This document shows positions 36,600 to 48,196 of a DNA stretch of 64,000 nucleotides, piece after piece. Each line of letters opens with the position of its first letter. The first letter of the stretch is position 1. The position numbers were made by a program, and so were the translations under genes. The notes below the pieces were generated by a model. The model did no database searches. It was not told the origin of the DNA and worked only from the letters and a program-made list of their open reading frames with translations. Source of the stretch: Vigna angularis (Eukaryota > Streptophyta > Magnoliopsida > Fabales > Fabaceae); NCBI RefSeq assembly GCF_016808095.1, contig NC_068974.1, positions 4,216,001 to 4,280,000 of the forward strand. The letters are read 5' to 3'.

Positions 36600-37237
36600 T
36601 TAGTCTTTCTCTTAGATAAGCTTGTCTTAACAGGCCTCGTTTTGGTGAACGAGAAGTCTTACACTAGTGTGTAGGTTCGATTTTGGTGAACTGGTCATAT
36701 GGGTGGAGTATGGAAGATGACATATAGCGATAGTGATTGGTGGTTGGTGATATGAATTATCTGGATTGGAGTATAGACTTAACAATGTGTTATTGTGTTG
36801 TGAATTTGGTTTGTGTCGTGATGTTGTGAGCTTATAATTTAAAAGATAATTGTATTACAATAATGGCATTATTATGTGTTTTTTATGTTGATGTTGTTAG
36901 CTCACCCTTTCATTTGTGGTGATGGTTTTCACCTACGATGATCGTATTTATACGAAGAGTAAATGATATTACAAAGGATATTGTTGATGATACAAATGTT
37001 TTGTAGATCGCGAGACAAGTAGGGAATTAATCTTGGGGTTTTCAAACATGATTTTTTTTAAATAAATTATGTTGAGGAGTTTTAGTAAGCCATTTAGACT
37101 TGTATTGAGATTGTTTATTAATTCTGTAATTTTTATTTAAATTTCACTTCAACATAATGATGGTATCAAAGTTGTATTTTTCCTAATCAATACATGTTCT
37201 TTTACTTACACATGACATCCTAAATCAGGGTGTTACA
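36600..37237 (+). repeat. Chromovirus-like LTR 3' portion
   Basis: The segment ends AATCAGGGTGTTACA at 37237, as Gypsy LTRs of this type do. The stretch 'GCTCACCCTTTCATTTGTGG … CGATGATCGTATTTATACG' parallels 5248-5300, so both belong to one family. The 5' part is missing or replaced. Confidence 0.45.
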
Positions 37238-37853
37238 ATATACACATAATATAATTGAATTTTTATAAGAGTATAGGCTTACGAGTCAGGTTAATCTTAT
37301 AAATACAACTAATATTCTCTAGAGGATACTCACTTAATAATCACTCACCTTCTCACTTATAAATCATAACTTTCTTTCTCTAACTTGAGCGTCGGAGAGT
37401 TTTTGTAGGTGGATTTTTCCTCACAAGTTGTCCTAAATTTAACTCTCAAGATCCGAATAAAAACAAATTTGAATATATTTTCTTTTAATTATTAAAATGA
37501 CTTTTAAAGATGAAATTGTTACAATATTTTAAATTTTAAAATAAATAATATATTTTTTATGTGGTGATTCAATAATGTCAATAAACTTGAAATCAAAATA
37601 TTAATATTATACATGCAGAAGAAATAGTGATTTTAAAATGTTGTTCTTAAATTCAAATTAAAAAATTAAAAATCAAAACTAAAGTTTATTTATTTATATT
37701 GAAAAGTTAGGATAAGAAGAAGTGTAAATATCAACACGATAATCTATTACCAATCAGAGGAGTAATACGAATGAACATTGCGTAGGTAGATCATACTAAT
37801 TTATTCCATCATAGTTATTATTGAATTACACTACAAATAATTTTTTAGCATAA
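37238..37853. other. AT-rich intergenic DNA
   Basis: No gene recognised. Confidence 0.45.
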
Positions 37854-38178
37854 CACGTGCACATTCTATTAATTATTTAGAAGCTATAAGATAAAAATAA
37901 ATTAAGCATGTGACTTTAATAATAGAGAGTAGTGATGTGTTAAGAAGGAACAGTGCAGCACAGCAAGATTCACGTGCAATTGCTTGCAAACGGTGCAGCG
38001 AAGGCGACGGTGGTTGGGTGGTTGCGGAGCCACATTTTCAGGCGTCGCTCTCACACGTGCTTGCCACTGACGCGACAACACCACCCTCGACACATACACG
38101 TGTGGCACCCATTGACCACTATTATGCCTTCTTGATTCAATCTCACTTCCTTTAAAGCCCCCACCCACACCACACGTG
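37854..38178. promoter_or_regulatory. Promoter-like block with five G-boxes
   Basis: CACGTG occurs at 37854, 37971, 38054, 38097 and 38173. Two TGGCCCAT-like site II words follow at 38225-38243, in a GC-richer island within AT-rich DNA. G-boxes bind bZIP and bHLH factors in light, abscisic-acid and circadian control. A TATA-like CTCTATAAAAAG lies at 38494, but no credible reading frame follows. Overlapping open frames on both strands (37902-38243) look incidental. It may be the promoter of a noncoding RNA or of a lost gene. Confidence 0.4.
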
Positions 38179-38243
38179 ACCCTTTTGCCTTGTTTCCTTT
38201 GTCGGCCCCTCCACGGCCCTCTCTGGCCCATTTCCTGGCCCAT

Positions 38244-40263
38244 TACCTTTCAATTCAAGAGTCAACAACAACAACTGCATTTGTTTTGCAACTTGCAACG
38301 GCAACTTTGTTTCCCATTCTTTAATATTTATGTTTCTTTATTCACTGTGTGTTTTTTTAAAGGAAATTAAATATTCTATTTTTCTCCACACTGAAGTGAT
38401 GAAACAGTTAAGACATAACAATTAATTAAGTTTGTGTAATTAATAATTTTATCTCTTAACCACCGATACATACATTTTTTTTCATAAGCATCCCTCTATA
38501 AAAAGCTAACATGTATTAACAAAGTCACATCATTTAAAAATCAAATTTCAAACCTATGAATAAGTCCATATGTGAAAGAAATACCAACCCTTCATTTACA
38601 ATACATTAAATTTGTGTGGTGATTAACACTAATGATATTATTTTAATATATATAATATTGATGTTTGTAGGAATAGAAAAATGTAGTTTCCTTAGTTTTC
38701 CATGAAAAGATGAACTCTCGTTTCTTTTAATCTCGACTGAGACTTGTTTTTATATACTTAATAATCTTACGTAATTTCAGAGTTAAACTTAACATAAATT
38801 TGACCTTCCATTTCTCAAAAGATTTTTAAAAATCATAAGGAAACTTTGAATTTCAACATAAACAATATATTCTTGAATGACTCTATTATTTGAATTTAAT
38901 GAATTGAGTTTCAAGGGAGGCATTAATTTAAATACACATAAGACATGATGCATTTATGGAAGAAAGAAATAATTATGAAATTGAAAGTTTGAAGAGAAAA
39001 AGGGTGCCCTTGATCCTGAACCAAACTTCTGTAAGCTAGTGGAATCAAGCAAGTTAAACTATGCCAGCACATGAAACCTGTATTCTTTAAAAAAGGATTA
39101 AGGCATTAATTTAGTGATCACTTAAGACATGACAAACATTTTGTCTTTGGCTTTGGGGTTTATTTTTATACGACTATCTTGACCAATCACAATTGGGTAT
39201 TGTAGTGATGTTGGAGTTTTTGAGTGAATCTCGTAATTTTATATTATGCATGCCAAACTATGTATGACCAATTATTGAGTAGCACTATAGTAGAAATGTT
39301 TGTTTAGAGTCTTAAGTTAACATAAAAGAGTGGATTATGTTGCTATTAATCAAACCTATCTAGAAGGCGTGGATTTGTATATAACCGATGTGGTGCCATG
39401 TTGCATCACTGCATTGCAGCTGTTCCCCCATAGCAACTTAAATAAAAGTGGTTGTTTTTTTCTTTCTCTTCTCCACCAAACCAAACGGTTTTGATTGGTA
39501 TTATTTTATAGAAGGCAGTGTGGTGCCATGTTTGATGAGCACAAAATACACTATCATTAATGTTATTATTAGCATAGCTTGGTCTTGATCTAAAAATATT
39601 GTTAGTAGCAATAGTTTTTATTATCATGTGAAGAGTATAAAGAAAAGGGGAAGATTTGTGCCAAATGTTGTCCTAACATCTAGCACTGCTGATATCAACT
39701 GGACAGGGTTGCTTCTATTGCATATTGCAGTGATAGGTACATAAATCTAACAGCAAATATAATAACCTAACTACTTGTTTGTAACAAATGAGATGTTGAT
39801 GGTGAGAGAATAAAATAACCAAAAGTATTAACCAAATATACATGTTTATAGGGATAAGCCATAACCACCACTCATTAGCCTCATCTTACGCCCCTTTGTC
39901 TCCAATGTTTCTGGACCACTTGGCAACCATAACACAACATTTCTGCCTTTCACCTCTCATCATCATCAATAACATGTATTGGCTAATGAAACTGTTTAAC
40001 AAATAACACTTGCAGCCCTTCGACAGCTTTTCAAACTTACCCCACAGCCCAAAATCTTGATAATGATTCTGCATTAAAAGAAGACTTCTTAGATAAATAT
40101 TGTGTCATAGTGCATATATTTTCTTCCCTAGTGCTTACGTTCCTGTCAGTGCAGATAATTTTAGTTAATGATAACAGCTGAAGTAGTAGCCTGAAAGTGA
40201 TGGAAACACAAAATTTTATCTGGAATTTGGGCCACCTTCCAAGGATCCACCTAACCTTACCCT
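38244..40263. other. Intergenic, no gene recognised
   Basis: 'GTGGTGCCATGTT' occurs twice, near 39391 and 39521. Otherwise nothing was recognised. Confidence 0.45.
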
Positions 40264-40268
40264 CAATT

Positions 40269-40465
40269 TGTTAGGAATCCAAGTATGAGTCTAAGTTTCA
40301 CATTGGATAGAAATGAGAAAGTAAAGTACTATATAAAGATGAAAGACTCATTAACCCATTGTTTTAAAGTTTTGGATAGAGAGTAGTGTCAATCCCTTAT
40401 ATGGTTGGGCTCAGATCTCATTAGTATTTGTATCTCCTGTTGAATCTCTCCTTGTTAGACCAACA
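40269..40465 (+). mobile_element. TRIM solo LTR with perfect TSD
   Basis: The 197-bp LTR starts TGTTAGGAATCCAAG and ends GACCAACA. It is flanked by the perfect 5-bp duplication CAATT at 40264-40268 and 40466-40470. It matches the LTR at 32884-33083 by eye. No primer site follows, so only a solo LTR remains. Confidence 0.9.
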
Positions 40466-40470
40466 CAATT

Positions 40471-42032
40471 TATATTTGTTAAGGTTAAAGCAATAACACC
40501 ACACGCAAGCCATCTCACATGGTAGCTTTTTGGATCAGTTCATCATAAATGCAAAAGGGCTTAAAGATATTCTTCTTCTGTTAACATTATTAATCCCATA
40601 ACTTCTTTTGGTCTTATTTCCTTTGACAAATATGTTATGATAAATTACTTGAGTATCTATTATTAGAGTGATAAATTATATTGTTAGTATGATAAATGAC
40701 CGAGTGTCTAAATCAAGTCTTTTATATCATTTGCATTATTGAGACTGAGATAGTTTATTTAATGTTGTTGTCCATTTCATTAAATTTAGTGTCACCCCTG
40801 AATGCTACTGTACTAGATAAACAAAGTTTTCCAAGTTATTCAATTGAAAATGTCTTGAGACTTATCTATGCATTGTCTTAATAGGCCTCTCTTCTAAAAA
40901 TTTAAAAAAACTTAGCCATTTACTTTTCTTTCCTCTTTGCTTCTCCCACCCTATAGTCAATAATGATATGAGCTTGATAAAGTACAAAAGATTAGGCATA
41001 TATCCTAATTGAAAAGAGTGACAAAGATTTCTATGATTTATGTTTCTTCCTTGGATTTCCTTCAACTAATTTGAGTTTATTTATTAATTGGGGTGCTTTC
41101 AATGTGTCATAACCACTGGTAATTGCAGAAAATGCATGACTCAACTTCTGTTTCTAGTTGAGGCAGGTTGTCTTGTATACTTCAACCACCCCAATCTTAG
41201 ATTGGATTGTTAAATCCAAATTTCCTACAAATTTGATTTTTTTAAACCTTCACAGGGTACAAAATTTCTCATAAACATATACTTGTGCTCATAATTGTTT
41301 TGTTTGGCAGTTGAAAAGTTTACATCAATCCTCTTTAATTAGAAAGAGCTTATGCATGTCAAAGTCTTCCAATTACAAAAATGTTAAAAATGTCAACCAA
41401 ACCAATTACTTCACGCTAACAGTAGCGTCTTCTAAAGGAAAAAATCAATAATAAATCACCCTGTATTTTTAATGTTTAGGATAAAACATAATACTAAAAA
41501 TAAATAAAAAAATTTGGTCAACTTTCTCATATAGAACTTCTTTTCAGTACCTACCAGCGTGACCCTGAGCCTTTTACTGTTTAATTTCAACCATTTTTAT
41601 CCAATTTTTTAGCTAATAAGACATTGCACTATAGGTCATGTGGAGTCATTATTTTGATTAGGGTTCTAGTCAAATACGTTTGTGTATAAATAGTTATAGA
41701 ATACAAAATTGAAATAATATTTTTCTAAATTAAACATAAATCAAAGCTAACATTTTTTAGTTTTTTCAACAAGTATAGTATAGATTATTTTGGTTTATGA
41801 CAAATTAAATCTTTTTATTTTTATAATAAAACATTGCAGTTTACAACAACTTACACAGCCTCGCGTATTCTCCCAAACCTAGTCTTCTTTTGACATTTTT
41901 TATATATTTTATTTTCTCATTAGTAAGTATTTATGAAAAGACAAATTCATCTAACTTAATTCAAATAATTTAATTCAAATAATGTTTTCTAATAACTTTT
42001 GGATCTCATTATTTTGTTAGTAAATTAGTCAC
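40471..42032. other. AT-rich intergenic DNA
   Basis: No gene or transposon structure recognised. Confidence 0.45.
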
Positions 42033-42035
42033 TAT

Positions 42036-44171
42036 CACTACAAAAATATTGACTTTTATAAGGGTTATTTTTTCATTATCGATGGTTTTAACCCATGGTA
42101 AATATATTTCACGCGGTTACAAAAATCGCTAGAAAAAATGGCGCAATAAATAACTACAGGCGGATTTTTTGAAAATCGTCACTATTTATGGAGATTTTTC
42201 AAAACTATCGTTACTTGTGGGTAGGGATAGCAAAAAAATCCGAGGCACGGGTATCCGTAGGTAAAATTCACGGCGGATAGTTATTATATGTGGATATTTA
42301 CTACTCGCGGGTAACGGGTAGCGGGTATTTTAATACCCGCTTCTAAACAGGTCGATTACGGGTAGTATACTACCCGACCCGCGGTACCCATTAGCCGCAA
42401 AAAATAAAAAAAAAATAATTTATATATATTTTAAATTTAATTTAATTAAAAATTATATTATATTATATTTTATTAGGTTAAATTTAATTAAAAATAAATT
42501 TTAATTTATATTATATTATATATATTTTGTTTGTAATTTTATTTAAATTTTATTTTAAAAATATATAAAATATATCCTTTTTTGCAGGTATCCGTGGGTT
42601 CCCGTAGGTTTTAAAATATCCACGGGTATTTTTTAAACAGGTATCTACGCGGGTAGCGGGTCGGGGAGCGGGTACAATTTTATCCAGCGGGTCGGGTTGC
42701 GGGTAGACACTATTCGTGCCCGACCTGACCCATTTCCATCCCTACTTGTGGGAGTTTTTCAAAACCGCCGGTATTTATCGGGGTTGGACTTCCAAAACCG
42801 ACGAAATTGTAAATCATTTTAAGTTTTTTTATATTATATAAATTATTTTAATTTATTTTTTTTTATATTATTGAAATTATTTTAATGACATCCTGTGGAG
42901 GAAATACTTCTGATAACAAAATTTGGTTTTCAAGATGTGAAAGTAGTTTTATTTTTCCACCTTCTTTTCAAGTAATTGTTAGTTAAAAATAGGATATCCC
43001 TTGCTTCTAAGGTGGAACCAAATTTAGTCATTTCAATCCAAATTTAAAATAATCAATGATATATATATGATTGTGAATTCCAAACATCATCTTTAAGAAT
43101 CACCTACTAACAAGAAGAGACTCATCTTCAAGCCAATCCTCTGCAACATGTATTTCTCTTCTTCAATAATACCTTTTTTTATTGATTTCTTCTTCTTGGA
43201 TGGGGTCTCTCTGCATTTTCCAACTTTGGTAGAAGTTTTTCAACCTTTGTTTTCTCTTAAAGCCACCAAGAGCACTAGCCAATAGCCACCAAGAGTCACC
43301 GCGATTTCAACACTTCGCCACCATCAATCTAACATTTGTTGTTCAACCACTGCTCTAGCATCCACGAAAGGAACAACCAATCCCAAATCTCACCTCCATG
43401 GAAACTCTGACCTGCAAATCGCAAAAACACAAGAACCTATACATCTCATGCCATCTGACCAACGATGTTTGCGCCATCCTCATCCCTAACAACCACGAGA
43501 CCAAATCACCAACCAACGCCACTACGACAACACCTTATGCCTCCTCCATATCAACCACCGTGAGCACCAAGACGAAATCCTAAAACATAAAACCCTAACC
43601 TACAAATCACCAAATCAAAATCACTACGTGAATTAGCCATCATGTTCGTTGTGCCACCAACATTTTCTCAATCAAAATGAACCAAAGAAATCAACAATGC
43701 AAATCGCGAGACTTCATCTTCTCCAACCTGCACAGAAACGCCATCGCAAGACAGAACCACACCTACAAATGAAAAATCAAACCAACAACGAGCCAGGATC
43801 ACCAACCAGGAAACCCCAAATTTTAGAGTCTTTTACCTAAGGAAGCTTTTCTACAGGGAACAATGAAGGAAAAATGAAGAGTTGTGATAAAGAAGATTGT
43901 GGATTTTTAGGTTTGTAAAGAGGAAGAGGCATTATTCAAAAGATTTGGAGATTTAGGAATTTTTTTAGGTTTGAGAAAATAAAGAGATGAAGGGAGGAAG
44001 TAAATGAAAAATTAAATTAATTTTAAGTTACTGACGGTTTTATTAGAAACCACCAAAAAAAATAAATGTATTTAATTTTAACGTGATTTTCAATAAAACT
44101 GCCAAAAAATATCCAGAGTTATTAAAATCGTCCATAAGAAACCTCTAGTAAAATTAATTATTTTTGTAGCA
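42036..44171. mobile_element. Non-autonomous CACTA-type element
   Basis: The left end is CACTACAAAAATATTG (42036). The right end AATTATTTTTGTAGCA (44171) is its inverse except for the last two bases. TAT at 42033-42035 and at 44172-44174 gives the 3-bp duplication expected for CACTA transposons. Subterminal 'AAACCGCC' / 'GACGGTTTTA' words support this. No transposase frame is present. The middle (about 43140-43860) is GC-richer and holds short open frames with no familiar domain. A hAT element is nested at 42222-42744. Confidence 0.75.
42222..42744. mobile_element. Non-autonomous hAT element nested in the CACTA element
   Basis: Terminal inverted repeats TAGGGATAGCAAA and TTTCCATCCCTA, allowing small changes, bound 523 bp. 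CTTGTGGG is duplicated perfectly at 42214-42221 and 42745-42752, the 8-bp size typical of hAT. The interior has GGGTA/TACCC-rich ends around an AT-rich centre. No transposase is encoded. Confidence 0.85.
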
Positions 44172-45298
44172 TATTCTAGTTTTAGTAGTTATAAATATGC
44201 TTTTATACTAGTAATGTTGATACAATTGTTTTTCAAAACCTTCATGTTGGTGTAGCTATAGTCATTCTGTACATATATTTTTAAGAACGAGATCTTTTTT
44301 GTTGGATTGACATTTTTTTATTCGTATATTGTCAATCTTATGATGATAAAGAAAAAGCGAAGAAAAACTTAGTACATGAGAGTATTTGAAACCAAACTTA
44401 AAATTATTTTTGATTGTGTAATGTATATGATTTAATACCTCTCAACCAAATTATTATAGGACTCTTGGATGAGTATATTTTTGGCTACTTAGTCCATGAT
44501 CAATACAACATCATATAAGGCACTTAATCACCATTGTCCATGGTTAATTACAATTATTCAAAAGTCAACAAGTATTTGGGCCAATGGGCCCAAACCCATC
44601 CAGGTAAAAGCCCATAAAGAATAAGTATAAATATCATATTTCATGAGGTATTGCAATTACGTTTTCATTAATTATGCATTTTGTTGATGTGAAAGGCTAA
44701 CTTGAGTATCAAAGTTTCTTTTGAAGGCACAACTCCCTTTCGTCTTATGAAGAACAAGCACTCATGAGGACGAGTACTCTAGAGGTTGAAGGTTGGAAGC
44801 ATTTGGAGAACAATTGGCACCAACCATGGGGTCGACTTATATTATGTGAAGAAAGTGTTTATGGTTTCCACGAGAAGTAGGATGGTTTGAGAAAGAGAAG
44901 CAGGACCTTCCTCGCTTGACAGAGCCATTATCATAGAAGCCTAGACAAAGATACAGTAGGAGTTCGACGAGTTTAAGAAAAGAATTATTGAGAAGGATGC
45001 CTTGAGGGAGGAGAATGCAAGGCTAAAAAGGAGGGTTGAGGTTGAAGTAACAGTTGGCAAAGAAAAGGGGAAGGAAACACATGATAACATGCAATTGGTG
45101 AAGGAACCCCACCTTGCATCGGTCATGTCCGTCGAAACAAAGAGGAAAGTGAGTACAACTCTATTCCCAAAACACACAACTCATCGACAGTAGGACGGAG
45201 CCACCGACATCCCTTCATAGACGATACCATTAATACCCCCTTTCTTAAACAGTGGAAGGCTCTTTCCCCAGACTATTAAATGAAATTATAATCAAAAT
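44172..45298. other. Intergenic with a short coiled-coil-like open frame
   Basis: On the plus strand 44960-45193 is open without an ATG and reads EFDEFKKRIIEKDALREENA followed by more charged residues, a heptad-like, Lys/Glu-rich stretch of about 77 residues. It is not a family I can name. It is bounded by stops and lies among transposons, so it is probably a fragment of a transposon or gene. Confidence 0.35.
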
Positions 45299-45460
45299 AC
45301 ATGAGTTAGCCTAGTGGTTAGGGCTGTATCCAGGAATCTGTGTGTACTAGGTTCGAACCAATGGGGAACCAAAAAAGGGTTTTAGTTTTGGTTTTCCCTA
45401 GCTAAATCGGGAGAAACCTTAACCCTTCCCTTCTCTTTCCTTTTTTAATTTCTCTATGGG
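45299..45460 (+). mobile_element. Candidate tRNA-derived SINE
   Basis: TAGCCTAGTGG at 45307-45317 fits an RNA polymerase III A box and GGTTCGAACC at 45350-45359 fits a B box, spaced as in tRNA-derived SINEs. The sequence does not fold as a complete tRNA, and a T-rich tail follows near 45445-45455. Target-site duplications were not identified. Confidence 0.5.
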
Positions 45461-46841
45461 AGAAATTAGACTTACGAAAGGGAGAGGAACAACGACACAA
45501 GAACGAGAAAGAGGAGAGCATTCAATACTCAATCCGTAATGAGCAAGATTCATGGGGAGTGAAAGCCAAGAATGGAAAAAAGAGATCAATCGTTTAAATA
45601 TTACATCGCAAAGGTGAGAGGAAGGGATTTGTAGAGTGATTTAGAGAGAGAATCTTTGGTGATTTTGGGGTTTTGGGAGCAAACATGAAGGGGAAGTATA
45701 TAGAAGTTGGTAAAGGTTTGTATAGGGCACCTAGAAAGCAAAGAAATCATGCATATCATGTCTTTATGTATGATTTTTATCTTTACACGCAAATATTGTT
45801 TTTCTGGTTGTGTCCACTAACCGCATGCAAAAGATAAAAAGAATAAAAGATGTAAAACATAATGAACCAAGTCACACAAAATTAGAATCCAAATACTGAA
45901 CAAAGTAAGATTATATATCGGTTAAATGTGTATTTGTTAAACATAAAAAAGGGAGAGATTGTTAAGAGAAAATCGTCTATGCTCCTAAATGCTCTCATAT
46001 TTTGAAGTTTAACCAAGTAACATTAAAACAGGATAATAATCTAAAAACAACTTAGGATGAAAACACAAAGACTTAGAACCTGAATCCCCATAATAGAAAA
46101 TGTACACAAGACTTAGAACTTGAATCCTTAACATAAAAAACCTTAGGAAAACACTTAGGTTCTTAGGAAACATAAAAACATCTAGGTCAAAAACACTAGA
46201 CGCTATGCTAAACGGTTGTTATGCCTAAAACATTTAAGAGAGCTAACGTTAAATGCTTAAATCTTATCATACCCAAGGGTATTCAGTTTAGCTCTCGAAA
46301 ACAAACAATGTTAAGACAATGTCTTTGACAAAACACTCTGAAAGATTAAAAAACTAAAAGACAAAATATAAAAGAAAACATAAACAAGCTAAACGCTATT
46401 TGTCTAAAGAAGAGTGATGAATCAATATTTTCTCTACTTCACTTAGCTTCTTGTACTACATTTAATTAGGGAATTATGCTTAATTGTCCAAAATTTTCCC
46501 AGTTTTTATATTTGGGTTGGATTTGACCAATAATTCTTATTTTAACTTATTTGAATTATCTGAAATTAATTATTTCCATTATTAATTGTAGGAAAAGTTT
46601 TGGAATCGTATTTTGGGGCATAAAGAGAGGGTTACATCATTTCCGTTCATCCACATCAGTATTTTAGTTTAAAATACAATTGCAATTTCATTTTTATGAA
46701 TATTAGACCAGATTCTAGATTTTGGGCCATTTTTTATAAATTGGAAAAGGCCAAAAAGTGGTTGACCTAGGTTATTGAACCCATGCTGCAGCCACCACTT
46801 CTCCCTCTCCCTCATTCTTCTATTTTTCGATTTCTAGCTGT

Positions 46842-48196
46842 TGGTGTTGTGACCTCGGCAAGCGTACCGGATCGTTCAAGTAATAAACCGGTAAGTCCGG
46901 AAATCGTTTTCCCAAGAGATTTGTTTCGATTCACAGATTGTTAAAGTTTACTAATTTAGCGATTAATAAACGTATTTTTATAACACAATTAAGATTTGCA
47001 TACAGATGAAATTAAAGTGGTAAAAACAGTCGAATTAAAGTTCACTGGGGTTGAAATTCAAGTTCTTCACTCAGGTAATTTCCTACTAACACACTTTCTC
47101 AAAATTCAGCATCGACATCCTAGGCGCATGCAGCCTCTGATCCCTTAGATGACAGTTCAGAATCATTCAAACTAAATTGCTAATCCCTTAGCTAATTCAA
47201 TTATCAGATTTGCCTTAAACACAATGTCACATATGACTAAAAATTCCATCCTATGTCTAGGACTTGAAATCCTTTAGTTGTTCTATCCTAGGTCCGCGGT
47301 CTCATACATTTCCCAATTATTTAACCGTTCAATTAGCTCAGATTCCCATCGTAGGCATGAATAATAAATATAGAACACAAAATTCATACAAGATCATGCA
47401 TTAATAGAGAAATTACAGAGTTTCAGAACTTTACTCTCAACCCCAGTGAAATGGAGTTCTAGCTACACATATACATCACAGAAGCGATAAATGATGGATT
47501 GGACGGTGGAAAGTGGTGGTTTTCCACCATGGAAGCACCTAGAAACGAGCTTGGACGTGAGCAGTAGAGTCCCCCATGATCTCCTCCCTCTAGAACTGCC
47601 TTCTTTGGATCAGTTTCGCGACATTTTAAAGAGAAGGGCTATAAGTGATTTTTCGCTGGGCGAGCAGCCTCCTCTCGTTGGGCGAGCGTCCACTTCTCGT
47701 TGGGCGAGCGTCCACTGCTCGCTAGACGAGCGTCCTCGCTGGGCGACGAGCGTCACGAGCGTCCACTGCTCGCTGGACGAGCGTCCTCGCTGGGCGACGA
47801 GCGTCCACTTGCTGGCCAACGGGCGTCCACTCGCTGGACGACGAGCGTTCTCTCGTTGGGCGACGAGCGTCCGCTCGTTGGGCGACGAGCGTGCGTTCGC
47901 TGGGCGACGAGCGTCCGTTCACTGGGCGACGAGCGTCCGTTCGCTGGGCGACGAGCGTCCGCGCAGGCTTGGTTATTTGATCCTTCTGACAGGGCAAGTG
48001 ACGCACTCCAAGTCCTTGATATTATCCAGTCCTTATTTTACTTCGATATAAACCTACAAAAGCATCAAAACACATTTAAACATTCAAAACTATACTTACA
48101 TCAACATTTATATATTTTTCATGAGAATTAACACTAAAACTTACTCAAAAGTACAACAATTTAAGCAACAAATACAAGCAAAGTTCACACCTATCA
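46842..48196 (-). mobile_element. Solo LTR nested in the Gypsy solo LTR
   Basis: The plus strand starts TGGTGTTGTGACCTCGGCAA and ends CACCTATCA, about 1355 bp. The flanks GCTGT (46837-46841) and GCTGG (48197-48201) differ by one base, a slightly eroded 5-bp duplication. The text near the left end (GTACCGG…AAACCGG) is typical of the 3' end of legume Gypsy LTRs read in reverse, so minus orientation is likely. A GC-rich 22-bp minisatellite lies inside. A 186-codon frame at 47491-48051 runs through that repeat and is not a credible gene. Confidence 0.75.
47656..47966. repeat. GC-rich minisatellite, 22-bp units
   Basis: Units like GCTGGGCGACGAGCGTCCGT repeat. The last five start at 47855, 47877, 47899, 47921 and 47943, exactly 22 bp apart. 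Earlier units are shuffled. It is one of the most GC-rich stretches in the window. Confidence 0.95.

Noticed and set aside
37902..38243. Protein gene in the G-box island, on either strand
   Set aside because: Several overlapping frames are open because the block is GC-richer. None shows a domain, and the sequence looks regulatory.
47491..48051. 186-residue protein gene
   Set aside because: Most of it is the 22-bp minisatellite in a solo LTR; both strands are open for the same reason.
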